The notes below the pieces were generated by a model that worked only from the letters and a program-made list of their open reading frames with translations, made no database searches and was not told where the DNA came from. A program made the translations under genes and the position numbers. Below are positions 25,887 to 39,111 of a DNA stretch of 64,000 nt, in pieces (position 1 is the first letter of the stretch; the number at the start of each line of letters is the position of its first letter). Origin of the DNA: Anarhynchus alexandrinus (taxonomy: Eukaryota > Chordata > Aves > Charadriiformes > Charadriidae); contig VUYV01000081.1 of the NCBI GenBank assembly GCA_008711295.1, positions 1,879,408 through 1,943,407 on the forward strand, in the 5' to 3' direction.

Positions 25887-26455
25887 TCATAGAATCATAG
25901 AATGGTTTAGGTTGGAAAGGACCTTGAAGACCATCGGGTTCCAACCCCCCTGCCATAGGCAGGGACACCTCCCACCACACCAGGCTGCCCAAGGCCACGT
26001 CCAGCCTGGCCTTCAACACCTCCAGGGATGGGGCCTCAACAACCTCTCTGGGCAACCTGTGCCAGTGCCTCACCACCCTCAAAGGGAAAAACTTCTTCCT
26101 AATGTTCAATCTAAACCTGCCCTCTGCCAGTTTGAAGCCATTCCCCCTCGTCCTATCACTCCATGCCCCAGTAAAAAGTCCTTCCCCAGCTCTCCTGTAG
26201 GCCCTTTAGGGACTGGAAGGTGGCACTAAGATCTCACCGGAGCCTTCTCTTCTCCAGGCTGAACAGCCCCAACTCTTTCAGCCTCTCCTCATAGGAGAGG
26301 TGCTCCAGCCCTCGCATCATCCTCATGGCTCTCCTCTGGACACGCTCCAGCAGGTCCATGTCCTTCTGATGTTGGGGACTCCAGAGCTGGATGCAGTACT
26401 CCAGGTGGGGTCTCACGAGAGTGGAGTAGAGGGGCAGAATCACCTCCCTCAACTT
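25887..26455 (-). mobile_element. CR1 retrotransposon, 5'-truncated, antisense to FMN2
   Basis: The - strand encodes [19 protein letters not shown], then [20 protein letters not shown] and the rest of the ORF2 C-terminus. It ends with the CR1 3' terminus and ATTCTATG octamers at the 25.89 kb side. It keeps the longest coding block of the younger copies. Two open frames cover it with one break around the TTTAGGGACTGG region. The 5' boundary is approximate. Confidence 0.96.
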
Positions 26456-28726
26456 CTCCTTTTTTAAAGTATTGCAGTATGCCACCTTTGACGGATTATT
26501 TCCTAGGTTGCTGCCTCATGAAATATACTTTAATTATGATCATTATTTACACAATGTATAACTTTAGTCCCTTTTCTTTTTTAGTTTGATCATCTTTCTT
26601 TCTCACCCCCTAGTTGGTTTTGGGGTTTTTTTTGCCTCTTCGTTCTCCACTTTAGTTTAATAAACTTTTATGCTGTGGGCAATGTTTCTAGAATACTTTA
26701 TATCCCTGTTTCCATATGGAGTGTGTAGGGAAAGGAATTACATGTTAATACAGGCTGTTCCTTATTTAGTCTCTGCAAATGTGAGTCACACTGTTTTACA
26801 ATAATTTACCCAAAGGCTTTTCATAGATGGTATTTCCTAAGGTGGTACTACATTTTTGTTACCGATAGATTAAAAGTGTATGTTTTAAAGAAAGCAGTCA
26901 GCCAGTCCTTATTTTAAACACTTTTCACTCAGCTTTTCAACTTGTGTATTGGTTTGCCAGGCATTTCTATGCAAAAGATAAACACTGAAGTGTCAGACTT
27001 CAGCTTTCCTTACAAGAAGATGAGAAAAAAAAAACAAAAAGAAGAAAAATGGGGCAAGGTTAAAAACAAATTAATTTTTCTGAAGTTTTTTACTGCTTTC
27101 ACTCAGTTCTCTCACTTGAAATAAAGCAGAACTGGAAAATACCAGCTGTACAGAAAATTATGCATGATAAACTTAAATACAGTAGCAATAAAAAGAAAAA
27201 TGCACCTGAAAATTACAGTGAAAGCACAGGTTTGCCAAAAGGTTTTCTGAACACTACTATTTTTTTGTGGTCACACTGCAGTCAAGGCTAGCAAAATAGA
27301 AATTGTTAACTGGGTTATTTATAAAATTCTCAAAAATATTTTGTGGAGGTTGAAATTTCTGATGCTATGTCTATCTTAAAGATGTATCTTTTTGAAGTAA
27401 TATAACTTCTTTCTGATTAAGCAACTTAAAAAAAAAAAAGGAAAGCCACAACCAAACTTAATTGGGCATGTTTTGAGTTTTTAAATGTTGTTGTCATTGT
27501 TTTCCCTTCATCATATATTTAATGTGTCATTGGTAGTCTGAGCTTTGCATTCATCCTTTGGAAAATCTTGAAAGGTATCTGTCGGTATAGCTTGCACCTT
27601 ACATGCAATGAGCAAGAAAGTCAAGAAAAGCTGACACATTTTCCCTAATTTCTTTTCAGTGTTTGAAAAAAGAAAAATATGATTTTGAACCTTGCAAACT
27701 TCCTGTTCAGCATCCTTACTATCGCTATCTGTATTTCAGTTGCGGCATACCCTGAGATGCATGTTGCTCTCTGAATACATATTGTCAGAGAAAGCCCAGC
27801 TGCAGTGGCAGCTATGCAAAAATCTCACCTCGTAGCAAAACTCTTAGGGGATCACACCGCCAATCTTTAAATGCCTTTTTTTCTCCTGTAGTGAGAGCAG
27901 GAGTCTAACACAAACTGACCTATATATATTAACTCTTTTCTCATGAATCTCTCTCTTTATTCTCCCCCTTGCTTTCTTTGTATTTCTGAGGTAGAGATGT
28001 TCAGTGTTAAATGCACTGTTCCAATGTAGCACTTCCTTGAGAGCAAGAAGTATTTTCGTTTTTCTTGACTTCCAGCAAACACAACTGTTGCCCAGACCCT
28101 ACCACTTTCCTGGGAACCAGGAAAAGATAACCTGTCCTAGGCAGAAAAAGACAGAAGAGCTCATGAGACAGCACCTAATGAGGTGCAGAGGGAAGTCTTG
28201 AAAAGTTATGATCATTTTTTTTTTTTCCAAAGGTAAAAAAAAAAAAGTTAAGCAGTTGCTGAATATGGCAATCAAATACTGAGCTGGCAAATCCTTGGTA
28301 GCTAAAATACAGTTATTTATCAGAAAATGTCATATTGGTGCGGACAGCAATGCTTCATCTTCAGGACTAGAACTTCATCTTTTCTTAAAGGCTGTGAAAT
28401 ACATCCTGGCTCATTACAGAAACAAAAAGCAGTCAGTCCTTTAAGAATGTTTAAAAGAAATGGGAACAAAGAAAAGTTCCATTGCTGTCAAAGGTTAACA
28501 TCGATTTCATTAGGCCTTAGACACCGATTCAGATCTTGCTAGAAACAGGTCAGCGACGAGACAGAAACATGTTTGCAGGGCCACAGTTCCACCTTCCCTT
28601 TCTCTGGGTACCGGTGAGGTACTGACGCTCGTTTGTCCACTCCAGCTCTGGACATGTCTTCAGATTGTTCGCTGTTTGAGAGGGCCTGTGCCACCTTGCA
28701 AAGATTGACCTAAACGAGGGAAAGAA

Positions 28727-28764
28727 AGTCGTATTTCTAGACAGGAGTCGTATTTCTAGACAGG
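28727..28764 (+). repeat. Tandem duplication, 19-bp unit, two perfect copies
   Basis: AGTCGTATTTCTAGACAGG is repeated immediately without mismatch, which indicates recent replication slippage or an assembly stutter. Confidence 0.85.
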
Positions 28765-31700
28765 AGAGTGGGGGCAGATGGGCAGCGAAGGGGATGGCTG
28801 TCGGTGCCCTGTAAGTGTGTACGTAAGGTATATACTGCTCATACGCTCGGTGTGGCCCTCGCCTTTATGAAAAAGCACGTCACTGACCAGAGACTGACTG
28901 TGTCGGGGATGCCAGCAGAGGAGAGCTCAGAAGCAGGATCAGCGTGATGGTAAAACTCTAAGTCCCTCATATCTTGCATCACACTAAGCTCGAGAATTTC
29001 TTTTGGCTGACTTTATTCAACCCTTTAACTCCCACGGTAAATCTTTGACACGTTAAAAATAACCCATAAACTCCAAGAAATGCGCTCGTTTCTCAAACGT
29101 AGAAGTTGCCCGTTCCCGTAAGAATAGCAGTTAAGCTGGCACCTGGCGTGTCACACTGTGTATATCTAGATGAAAGGGAGATTCCTGGCCAGCGTGTCTC
29201 CACAGCTCATTGATCTCCCTCTGCAGAAAGACTGGTATGTCTCCCTACAGACTTCTCGGCAGGATGATTTAAAACTTGCCGTTGAGCAATTTAAAGTCTG
29301 GCATCGGATAGCTGTACGTTGCACAGTGAGGACCGTGTTGGTAAGCTGCCACTCCTGCTCGCAGAGGAGGGCATTAAATCCCATAGCGGGAGCAATGTCC
29401 TCTCAGAGTAATTTAAGGGATATTTTGTTAACGCTTATAATAGGAACCAGGGAGTCAGACTTGAGAGTGAGAAATCGGGGGAACATGGGAATCTGCACTT
29501 GCAAAGAGATGTGGAGGTGGAAGGAAAGAGAAGAAAAATGTATAGGGAGTGGCGACACGAGAGGGAAATGATGAAAATGTGGAGCACGTTTAGTGGGGTC
29601 ACGTTTTGCTTGGCATGCTGTTGTAACGCCAACTAAAAGCTCCAAGCGTTGCGTTAGGAAGTAGTTACGGGTAGATATGTTTTCTGACTTGGGGACTTTA
29701 ATCTCAATGTCTTTATTGCTCTCTAATCAACTGAGTTGCATGCTGGTAGGCTTCCTTTTACAGCTCAGTTACAATGACATTTCAAAACAGAATGCAGCTT
29801 ACGTGACTTTGAATTGCATAATTAAAAGGCTCTTCAGCTTTTGAGAGTATTTCAAAATTTTAACTTGAATAAAATAGCTTCCTGATCAGAAAATACTGTT
29901 ACAGGCATTGGAAAAATCTACTTAAAAGAAGCCCAAACATACCAAAGGTTCAGAAGCTAGGAACAGTTCTTTGGGGCACTGCCCCACCAAAAGACAATTT
30001 GCTGTCCAGCTGAGAGAGGTTGCTCAATATTTCAGTACTTTTTTTTTTTCTTCCTTGTGCACTTTCGGCAATTAGTCCTTTTTTCAATGAAAAACCCATC
30101 ATTTTTTGGTTAGGGGAGGAGAGCAGTAACTTTCAGTTTTAGCATTGCTTTTGAGGGAAAAGTTTGTGAAAAATAAAAGCATTTGGACATAAGTTTCTCA
30201 ATCTGGATCTTTGGTGTAGAAATTACTTTTAAATACCTTACTTTAACATTTTTAAGTAATACTGTGTTTTGTAAGGCAGGAAAAAATATTTCCAATTGCA
30301 GCTGTAAGCCAACTGGTTCATCCAAATAATAAATTTGAACAAAGTGAAGGATCTAGTAAAAAAGACTAATTCTGAATCTGTGATCTCTCCTAATTTTTGT
30401 GACTGGTGTGAGACCAGGTTCCAGTAAGCCCCCACATAAACAGGAGAAGGGCTGTTCAGCAGTCTCTTCTTTATTTACCTGGTGCTGGTGTTACATCGTG
30501 CTGGCACCTTATGTTGCACCCTAGTATGTGTATTGTGCATAAAAGGAGATCTACACCAATCATCATCTCATAATTTTAAGTTTGCAGCCTCTTTTCATGG
30601 CTGTAATGTCAGACTGGGGGTGACAGTTTAGGGTATAGTGAGATGGGATACCACCATTCCGACCAGATAGGGACTTTGCAGGTTTTTTAACTGTTTCCTG
30701 TTCACCGCATGTTGAAAAATGACTGACATTTGCCTAAGATAAAAATCAGCCCAACACACTCAATAGATAGTTGCCTATTGGGGAAAAATATTACACCACT
30801 AAAAATTTTAAACGGCATTTTTGACAGGAGGTGCTACACTTTCTATACTTGTGAAATGTTTTCATTCCCAGGCAAAGTGATTACATTGGCATTTGAGGTG
30901 CAATAAAATATTGCAGTGCTTTGCAAATGAGCAGCATTTCTCATTAAAATATTAGTCCACAGAAGTTTGAGACGCTCACGAAGACTTAAAATCTGCTGTA
31001 ACCCAGACTGATGCTGAACTACTGAAGATGTTAGATTCCTTGTTTACTGAGAGTTTCCCAAATAAGAGCATGGAGTTGGTGTAATAATGACATCCATGAA
31101 GTGTAAGTGCGTGGCTGCGTGTGTGTTTTATGGCTTGAGTGCAGGGAATAGTCCATCAGGGGGATTTTTGACATTTTTGGGAAAAGCCTCGCTTTGTCTG
31201 CAGTCATTTTGGGTCATTGCGTAATTATGAATGGGCACCTTTTGATATGATTATTTGCAACTGATGCAGCACAGTAGGAAGCCTCTTATTTTCCAGTCTC
31301 CTGCGCTGGAGGTCTCTAATTCTGTGGCTCTCCAGCTGACTTCTACTATTTTTCTTTTCTTTCCAGTGATCTCTTCTCTTCACTCAATTCTGATCTTTGC
31401 TTCTACTGCCAATCTTTTAGCTATCAATTATCCAACTTAGTAGCCGCAGTATACCCACCATAGCAACTCATCTGCCTGGGGTATCTCTCCGTATCCTCTC
31501 TAAGATAGTCCCCTTCTCCACGTAGTCTCTTCACCGAGTCATTCTTTTTTACACATTGCGTTCTTTCCTTCTTTTACCCCATCTGCTGCTTAAAAACGTT
31601 TTACAGCAAACACAGAGTTTCACATTTCCGTTCACTCACGAGTTTCCTTTCTTGTGCTTGCTGATTATGTTACCAGTTTTACCTCACCTCCAGTCTTGTT

Positions 31701-32832
31701 CCCTCCCTTATCATTTCCTGTTGAATTTCCTAACCAAATAGCCCAGAATGCAGCCAGCTTCTTCGAGAGCAACCTGGCTTCGGTTCCAAGGAAAACAGTG
31801 GAAGGTGATGACTATCTTTTCTTAGAGCAACTTCAATTTTCATATGCAGAGTCTGTAGGAAAGTGATTTCCATCTTGCCTGAAGGTAGCCAGGTATATCC
31901 TGCAATACTGGCCACTTTTACAAGAGAAAAAAAAAATTAATTTGATGGCAGAAGTCAGAAAATGTATTTAAGTGGGTTATATGCACATTTGCACTTTATT
32001 AGAATGATAGGCATCCTTAACGGTTTAATTTTTTACATCATTACGTTTTCAAGGTGAGGTTGTCCTTAATGCTGAAGTTGTCATCTTTAAAACGTGTTTC
32101 AACACATATCCTTTTTGGCATTTATGGACATTGGCGTATCTCTGCAGAGACAGGAGCAGAATCCCTACATCACCAGGAAGGGCATTGCCAGATAGAACTG
32201 AGTGGAACTGAGTGCTTCTGAACTGAAATTCTTTCAGAATATTTTGAAGTGTGTTGTGGATTACAGTAAGACTCTGCAAATGGGAAGGTCTCGTTTTCAT
32301 TTCAGTTGGCCTCGAAGCCTTATTTTAGGTCTATTTGACATGACGCACGCCGAAGAAAATCCGAAATGTATTCCCCAAAGTCTGCTCTACACTGTTGACA
32401 GAGGAGGGATCTTATTCAGGGTCCTGCTACAGGTTAGTCTCTGTGTTAAGTGGCCAGATTAAAACATTTTAATCTATTTGTCCTTGGTCTTCTGAGCCAA
32501 AGCATGATTAATCACTGTGTCTTTCAGCCAGCCATTGTCTGCCTCTTGGTCCTTGAAGTAACCGTGCAAGGAGCTGGCAGGGATGTCAAGATAGTCTAAT
32601 ACATAATCTCTTTGTTGGTAGACAGAGGTTAGGTTTCATCCGTCAGTTTGATGGGACCAGGTACATTACAATGTGCTTCTTATCTGTATGAAGTCTTCGC
32701 AGTCAGTTACTGAATCATATCTATGTCATCACTTCAACCCTATTGGCGTGAAAGTAAAAGCTCCACATTTTTCACTCTACTTTTATGTTGGGAGTTGTAA
32801 TTTTCCTTTCTGTTTTTTTTTTTTTTTTTTTT

Positions 32833-32833
32833 N
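32833..32833. other. Single-N gap after a poly-T run
   Basis: The N follows about 20 T. The homopolymer length and the join are uncertain. Confidence 0.9.
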
Positions 32834-33845
32834 GCAAAAAATAATTTCAATATTTTAGTAACTGGCTCAAAGAATAAAATATAGGCACACTTCTCTGGAA
32901 GAGTTTTCGAAGAAAGAGTTTTAAAGTTTTCTGCTCTCGAAGTCTTAAAGACATCTGGCACTTGATACTTTTGCGGAAGCTTTTTTTATTCGTTTTTATT
33001 TGTAAAGGTACTATTATTATTATAAACAAGTTATCTCCAACCCAGACAAACACACATAAAATATTTTGGCAACAGCCCTTTTATTTATCTGATAATAAGC
33101 ACTTAGTAGTATAAAGAGTATTGGCCTCAGCTTTGTTTTATGTTAAAAAATGCAGAATATCTGCAGAAAAAATGTCTTTTGGGTTTCATGACCTATACTG
33201 TCAAACTTTAAAAGTAATGTCTGTCTGAGTTTACCGTGGATCGTGGAAGTTTTTGTGAGCGGCTCTGCTGTCTAAGGCGTATAACCTTCCAGCTTTCTCA
33301 CTGTGCTTACATTTGTCATGTCGTAGCGCTCGCTGGTGAAGTGTAAGGCTACCAAGCCTAGATGGAGCCAGTAGGAAATGAATCTGTCTGCCACAGATAC
33401 TTCAGGCAAAATTATTAACGGTTAGTGGCAGGAAAGTGGCTCCCCCCGCTCAACGGATTGAATGATGACAGAAAGTCTCTAAGCCTCGATAAGGTTGTGG
33501 CCAGGCGGGCTTTTGGTCTAGGAGGTAGATAGATAAAGATACTCCGTCTTTTGGGTTTGTGAGGATGTCTGGTTTCTTTTTCCTGTGTGCATGCCAAAGT
33601 GTAACTTGCTTATTAAAGACAGACTGTCTTTAAACTTAATCGTAGTTTTTATACGTTTGTCTCACAATAAATATGAGGTAGAAGGAGGTGAAAGTGCTGG
33701 AGAAGAGGTTTTATTATGATGGAAATAAGAAACGACTTCCTTTGTTACAGGTGACAATTATTAGGCGCTCTGAATCTTATTAAGTAGCAGATTTTGAGAC
33801 CTTAATTTTTGGACTCTGTGACTGGCTGTTCCTTCACTTGCAGAC

Positions 33846-33865
33846 TTATTTATTTATTTATTTAT
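33846..33865 (+). repeat. TTTA microsatellite
   Basis: About five TTTA/TATT tetranucleotide units. Intronic simple repeat. Confidence 0.85.
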
Positions 33866-36802
33866 ACTGATCCACGGATTGCCTACTGTTGTACATTATG
33901 TTCCCTACATATTTTCTTATTGTCAGGGCTCTTCGGAAGTCCTTTCTGAAATAATGCAAGCAATGCTTTAGCTAAATTTAATATTTAATGAGATATATGT
34001 GTCCAGATTTGAGTTATGAACGCTCTTATTAAGTATTTATAGAATCTGCCCTGGGCCTGATGTTGGGTCCACTGCTGTCAATACCTCTGCTCTTCATTTT
34101 ACTCCAGTGAGAGTTAAGCAGCTCTCTGGTTGTCTAGGCTGAGACTAGTTGTTGTAGGATTATGTTCTCATTAAGACAAAAATCAAGAGGTTATTTGGGA
34201 AAAGAGTACCAGGCAAAAATTGCTAAAGGTAATGCAGCTGATGTTATCTTTGCTATCAAACCGATACTCGGACTTTTGAGCCGGAATTGGCATGAGATGG
34301 GACAGGGGTTGACAGCGAATGAACCAAAGTCAGTTTACTGAAAGAGAATTTGAGAAGTTGAAAAGTATGAAGTGAGGTAGTTTGAGCATCAGTCTAGTAA
34401 AGAAGCTTAGCACATTGTAAGCTTGCAAATTATTCCGATGACGGTTACCACGTTAACTGTACCACCTGGCTTCTTCGAGAGTGCACCGTGTCCCTTTTCA
34501 CTTCCATCCTACTCACCCGCTCCCAGATCACGCCTTGAGCATGTCCTGCTTCCGAATGTTTGGTTGCACTTGAGAGCAATGGCTCTACATAAAGGGACCA
34601 AACAGCCTCTACAACAGACAGTATTAGTAGTGTAGAACTAAATAGTTTAAGTAAAAACAGATCTTCAGGACAATAAATCAATCTATACACATGCCTGCCT
34701 TTGCCTGAGGGAAATAATTCTCAGGAACCGGGGAACACCCACCTTTCTCAGACTTTTTTGCCAGCCTCCCCCGGTGGCAGCCTATCTTTCCACACAGGGC
34801 CTGACAATGGAAGCCCCACTCCTTTCCTAGGAATGTCTTTTTTTAACTGTTTCGTGCTCTTTGAGCTCTTTGCACTCTGCCTTGGCAGAGCAGCAGTGTC
34901 ACTTTGGCCTAGAGCCTGGAAGTATGTCATTGTCTGCAATTGCTTCCCCTTTTGTGGCTGTTGGGAGGCCCAGAGATTCATAGCTCTTGTGGTGTTTTCT
35001 CCAAATATCCTCTTCCCTCCTCCCAGGATTGAATTGGATCCATTAATTTCTTCATGAAGCCTTAACCACTCACCATAATTGAGCAGTTAACCTGGTGGTC
35101 TTGATATAACCGCTAGTGTTCATACAGTTTTTGTACCTTTTGGTCTGAGATTTTTAGACTGAACTCAGTGGGAAGTAGTGAAGGAAAAGCCTGAGCAAGA
35201 GGAAGGTATGCAGGAATTTGCCACAGTGAGAAATATGGCTTGAACCAGGCAGGACTTGACAGAAAAAGCTGGTTTTGCCTGTATCTATTTAGTTTCATGG
35301 ATGGGAAGATGAAGAATCATTCAGGGCCGGTGGAGAAAACCTAAAAAGTTGACAAAAAATTGCCAGTGACAATTAAAAGTTATTTTCCAACTGAATTAAG
35401 ACTATTGCCCTTACTTCAAAGGTAACCTTTTATCTGCTTTTCTAGATCTTGCCGTTTAAATGGTACTGATGTTCACATTAAAACACATCCTTTTCTTTTC
35501 CAGAAGGACCAGGTTATTTTAATTCTGCGTTTAATAAAATCCTAATTTAGTTGAATGATCAGTCTTCAGAAAATACACTTGCACGCTGTAGAAAGTGATA
35601 CCACTTCCGTCGGTTTACGATTTAGCACTGTGGAAGGCTGATGGCCTTTGTCTCTGTATTTCACTGGTCTGACGACATTCCTTTTACAGATACGGCTGTA
35701 GATTTAGGCAGTTCTCCGTGCTTCCAGTTTTAACATGGTCATAAGCTAAGCCTCCTAACGATGAGCCTATCTTTAAGTTTCTAAGGAAATTTCTTGCTGA
35801 GGAAGCATACGTATAGGTCGTATTGGCTTCAGCGAGGCTCCATCCAACCACTTGAATCTTCCTGCGCAGAGAGCAGGATGGGGGCCAAGAGCGCGCGAGC
35901 TGTCCCAAACCCACACAGTGAGTCAGTGATATGGTTGGAACTGGAACTGAGCGGCTGCGAGCTCTCAGCTTTGTCTTAAGCGCACGAGGGAGTAATGCTT
36001 CTCATCTTCTGCGTTCCCGTCGGTATGAATAAATAGGCTCAAACTCCAAGGAATTTCACAAAAGCTCCCAAAAACTTGAGGACCGCAACCATACTAGCGA
36101 GACCAGAACCTCTTACATAATCCTAAAAAAATGAGTAGCACAAGCTTAAGGTTGTCATTTATCAGTCTGGAGGCTGTGGATCGTTTTTTCAAGCGCAGTC
36201 TGAAGGACACAGAAGTTCTGACTTCCTCACTCACAGAGCGGTGGTGTCGTTAGCGTTTTGCTGTTTCAAGCGGGGACAGCCGTTCTCCAAATAGCTGTTT
36301 CTCTAATAGAAGCAGAACATTTAGAGGTGTTACCCTGACAGTGACACCTGATGGGACCTGGTTTTTAGAAAATAACCCAATCACTGCGTTATCAATGGTT
36401 CCATTCCGTATGAGGAATTTTGTTTCGGATTAATGTGAGAGCCACAGGGAGCTGTGCTGTATGTCAGGCAGGCAGTGGGCAGTCTGTCCTGGAAGGGGGA
36501 TATTTAGATGGGACAAAGACTGGAACTAAAGATTCCCTGACATTTCCTGAGAATAACATCTGGATCTGTGTGAACCGGTTTGGTAAATATTTTTGTCTGT
36601 TACATATACTGTCATTTGCATGATGAGTAGTCGGAATACCTGCATATATTACATTGCTTCTAGAAAACAGTCATTTTGATAACCTCAATAGTACTTGTAC
36701 AGTCCTCAGGATTTGATACTAATTTACTCCGAAGTAACATTTCATTTTCTTATTTAAATGATGTCTACCAGTGAAGGGAGCCAGCTATAGCTGTATTTGG
36801 GG

Positions 36803-37059
36803 AAAAAAAAAAAAAAAAGGAATTTATATTATAAAGGGGCGGATTTGATTTTGTAAGGGTGGTTTTTGATGGGGTGGAATGCGGGTGANNNNNNNNNNNN
36901 NNNNNNNNNNNNNNNNNNNNNNNNNNNNNNNNNNNNNNNNNNNNNNNNNNNNNNNNNNNNNNNNNNNNNNNNNNAAAAAAAAAAAAAAAGGAAATTATAT
37001 GATAGACGGGCTGATCTGACTTTGTAAGAGTGGCTTTTGATGGGTTGGAATGCAGCTGA
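36803..37059. other. 86-N gap flanked by a duplicated poly-A plus 70-bp segment
   Basis: Ns occupy 36889-36974. To the left, a 16-A run (36803-36818) is followed by 70 bases (36819-36888). To the right, a 15-A run (36975-36989) is followed by 70 bases (36990-37059) that align without indels to the left 70 with 12 mismatches. At each mismatch the left copy carries the same base as one of its neighbours, the signature of phasing errors downstream of a homopolymer. The two sides are therefore probably one locus, and the gap is likely false. Confidence 0.75.
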
Positions 37060-39029
37060 CTGTTTGGAAAAGATCATGGGAAGATCAATGTCACAGATAC
37101 TTTTCCTCCTTTGGATGTAAGTAGACACAAAGCAGAAGAAAAAGTGGCGTTTTAGGAAAAATAAAATGTCTTTGAATTTTGCTGCATTCTGTATGATTCC
37201 CATAAGCTTCTATTTAAAGCTATCACCACGTCTTGGCTGCCACTTTTACTGAATCTATTTAAATACGTTTTAAAGGTGAATTACTTGGCTGTTGGACATT
37301 TTTGTTCTATATTATGCTGCAGCAGTCTATCTGATTTGCAGTCAGATAGAAAGTGTTACAGCTTGAAAACAATGGGGTTCAAAGCCTTTATTTTTTCCCC
37401 CACCTGTGCACGTAAAGGTCTTCCTACATTAATAAAATATAAGGCCAGCAAATGAAGAGAGCAGCTTGTTGGAAGTGCTGGAAAAGAACTGACGTTTAAA
37501 TTAATTTTCGAAAGTATAAATTTGAAACTTATGAAAAGAACGAGGTGTGTCTGGCGAAGCTGAATAAAGGAGAGATGAATGCGAAGGCGTCTTTTTAATG
37601 TGCTTAGCAGACCCAGCTGGAGTCATATTTTCAAAATCTGGCCCGTACCACACACGCAAAAAGTATTTAAAAAATAATAGTAACACGAAGTCTGATTCTC
37701 ACGTTGCCCTGTGTAGCCACAGCGAAATAGCAGACATGCAAGTGGTCTGGAGATGAACCGCAAGGAACCAGCCAAGGATATATCATTTCTTTAATATCAT
37801 TTTACTGTTGTTTCTTTTTTTTTTTCATTGTTGGATAACGATGAAAAGGCAGAGTAAGTGCCATCTGAAGTCTACATTGTTGGCAATAGCAAGCCAATAG
37901 ACATTTTTATTTTCTACTTTCTTATTTATAAATAATATGCTCATCTCATAAAAAAAAATACACATCTCCCACCATTTAATGCCATCATACAGAAAGTCTT
38001 TGAAGCTCAGAGAATTCATAACTTAAATCTGTATTATCAGTGGTTCAGTAACCATGTGTGTTTGTAAGGTTGATCCACAAAATGAGCAAAAATGGTAAAG
38101 AAACATTTTATAGCGTGCCATTGAACCCACCGGACTGATTCTGGCAGGCTCCCATTTGGGGTACAGCCCTCTGCCTTTTACAGTTTGTTCCCTATCCGCG
38201 TGACAAAAAAGGATGTTTTTCCCATCAAAAATGTGGCATTTGGTGGTGTTTCACATGGCCCTAATTTGGTCCTATTTGCCAAGTCAGGAAACACTAAGAA
38301 GTAGACCCTCACTTCTGGAATCTGCTCCTCTCTCTTTGCATCCAAGCAGCCCGAGTGCTTTCATCTCCGGCGGTCACGTAAGCCTCGATGCTCACCCTCA
38401 GCTTTGGAAAGAGAGAGATGTACATGGTGACCTGCGCCACCTCGGCTGTAAACATCACGGTCTTTAACAACGATTCTGCAGTTTGCCATTTTTATTTTAA
38501 GTCAGAGAGTGATGGCTGGAAATTTAGGTTAAGCTGTTTTGCCGTTTTAAATACAAACAAAATTGGGTGAAAGGGAGGACAGCTTAGTGAGAACCTTCGT
38601 TTAAACCCTAGTTGGAGTACTGAGATTGGGAAGGGATGAGGAACGATTTTTAAACAGTCATAAAAAGAGAAGGAGCTTTCTTAGCAGTGTTTGGTATGAA
38701 TGCTCTGAATGGTAATCTTCATGTCATCCAGTGTACTTTAAATCCTGATATATTTGAATCTTCAACTATAGTAAGTACTGATTGCTTCTGTGAGTGGACT
38801 TGATTATGCCATTGATGCTGCCTGTCCTTGTATGTGCCAGAGTCTGATGGTATGGCCACAGCCACGGACCGCGAGGGTTATTTTGTGGAGCGCGCTAATG
38901 AAAATAGGGGGAATAAAGTTATCTATCCGCTTGTGTCCTCAGGCCTGAATTTGTAAATTACATACACTGCACTGTCTTTGGAAATGGTTTTGGTCTAGAG
39001 GAATATTTATAAATTATGTCTCGCTTCAG

Positions 39030-39111
39030 AGTTAAAGAAGCAGAGGAAGTCTGCAGGCAGAAAAAGGGGAAGTCGCTGTACAATATAAGACCAAAACATG
39101 ACTCCGGAATC
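39030..39111 (+). CDS. FMN2: FMN2 penultimate coding exon (82 bp), end of FH2 and start of Spire-binding tail
   Basis: The exon follows the acceptor CGCTTCAG and ends at a consensus GTAAGT donor. It starts with the last base of a split Arg codon and then reads [20 protein letters not shown] followed by PKHDSGI, ending in phase 0. The basic C-terminal tail of FMN2 is the formin-Spire interaction (FSI) motif. It binds the acidic groove of the Spire KIND domain, so the Lys/Arg residues here are the functional core. Compared with the mammalian tail as I remember it, one Lys is Asn (SLYN rather than SLYK) and a Lys/Arg pair is exchanged (IRPK for IKPR). If the donor is not used, the frame runs on for 29 intron-encoded residues to a stop at 39199-39201. 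Confidence 0.96.

Larger units (their letters stand above)
23311..39029 (+). other. FMN2: FMN2 intron, 15.7 kb
   Basis: It runs from the weak GTACAT donor to the CTTCAG acceptor. It contains one antisense CR1 copy (25887-26455), a perfect 11-bp hairpin at 24639, a 19-bp tandem duplication at 28727, a TTTA microsatellite at 33846, a single-N gap at 32833 and the 86-N gap at 36889. No further exon is needed or seen: the flanking exon phases join directly (AG+A gives Arg). Confidence 0.88.

Noticed and set aside
25846..26229. Pro/His/Gln-rich frames antisense to CR1 copies (also near 17754, 52748 and 61792)
   Set aside because: They recur at every CR1 copy as the antisense translation of the element, so they are not genes.
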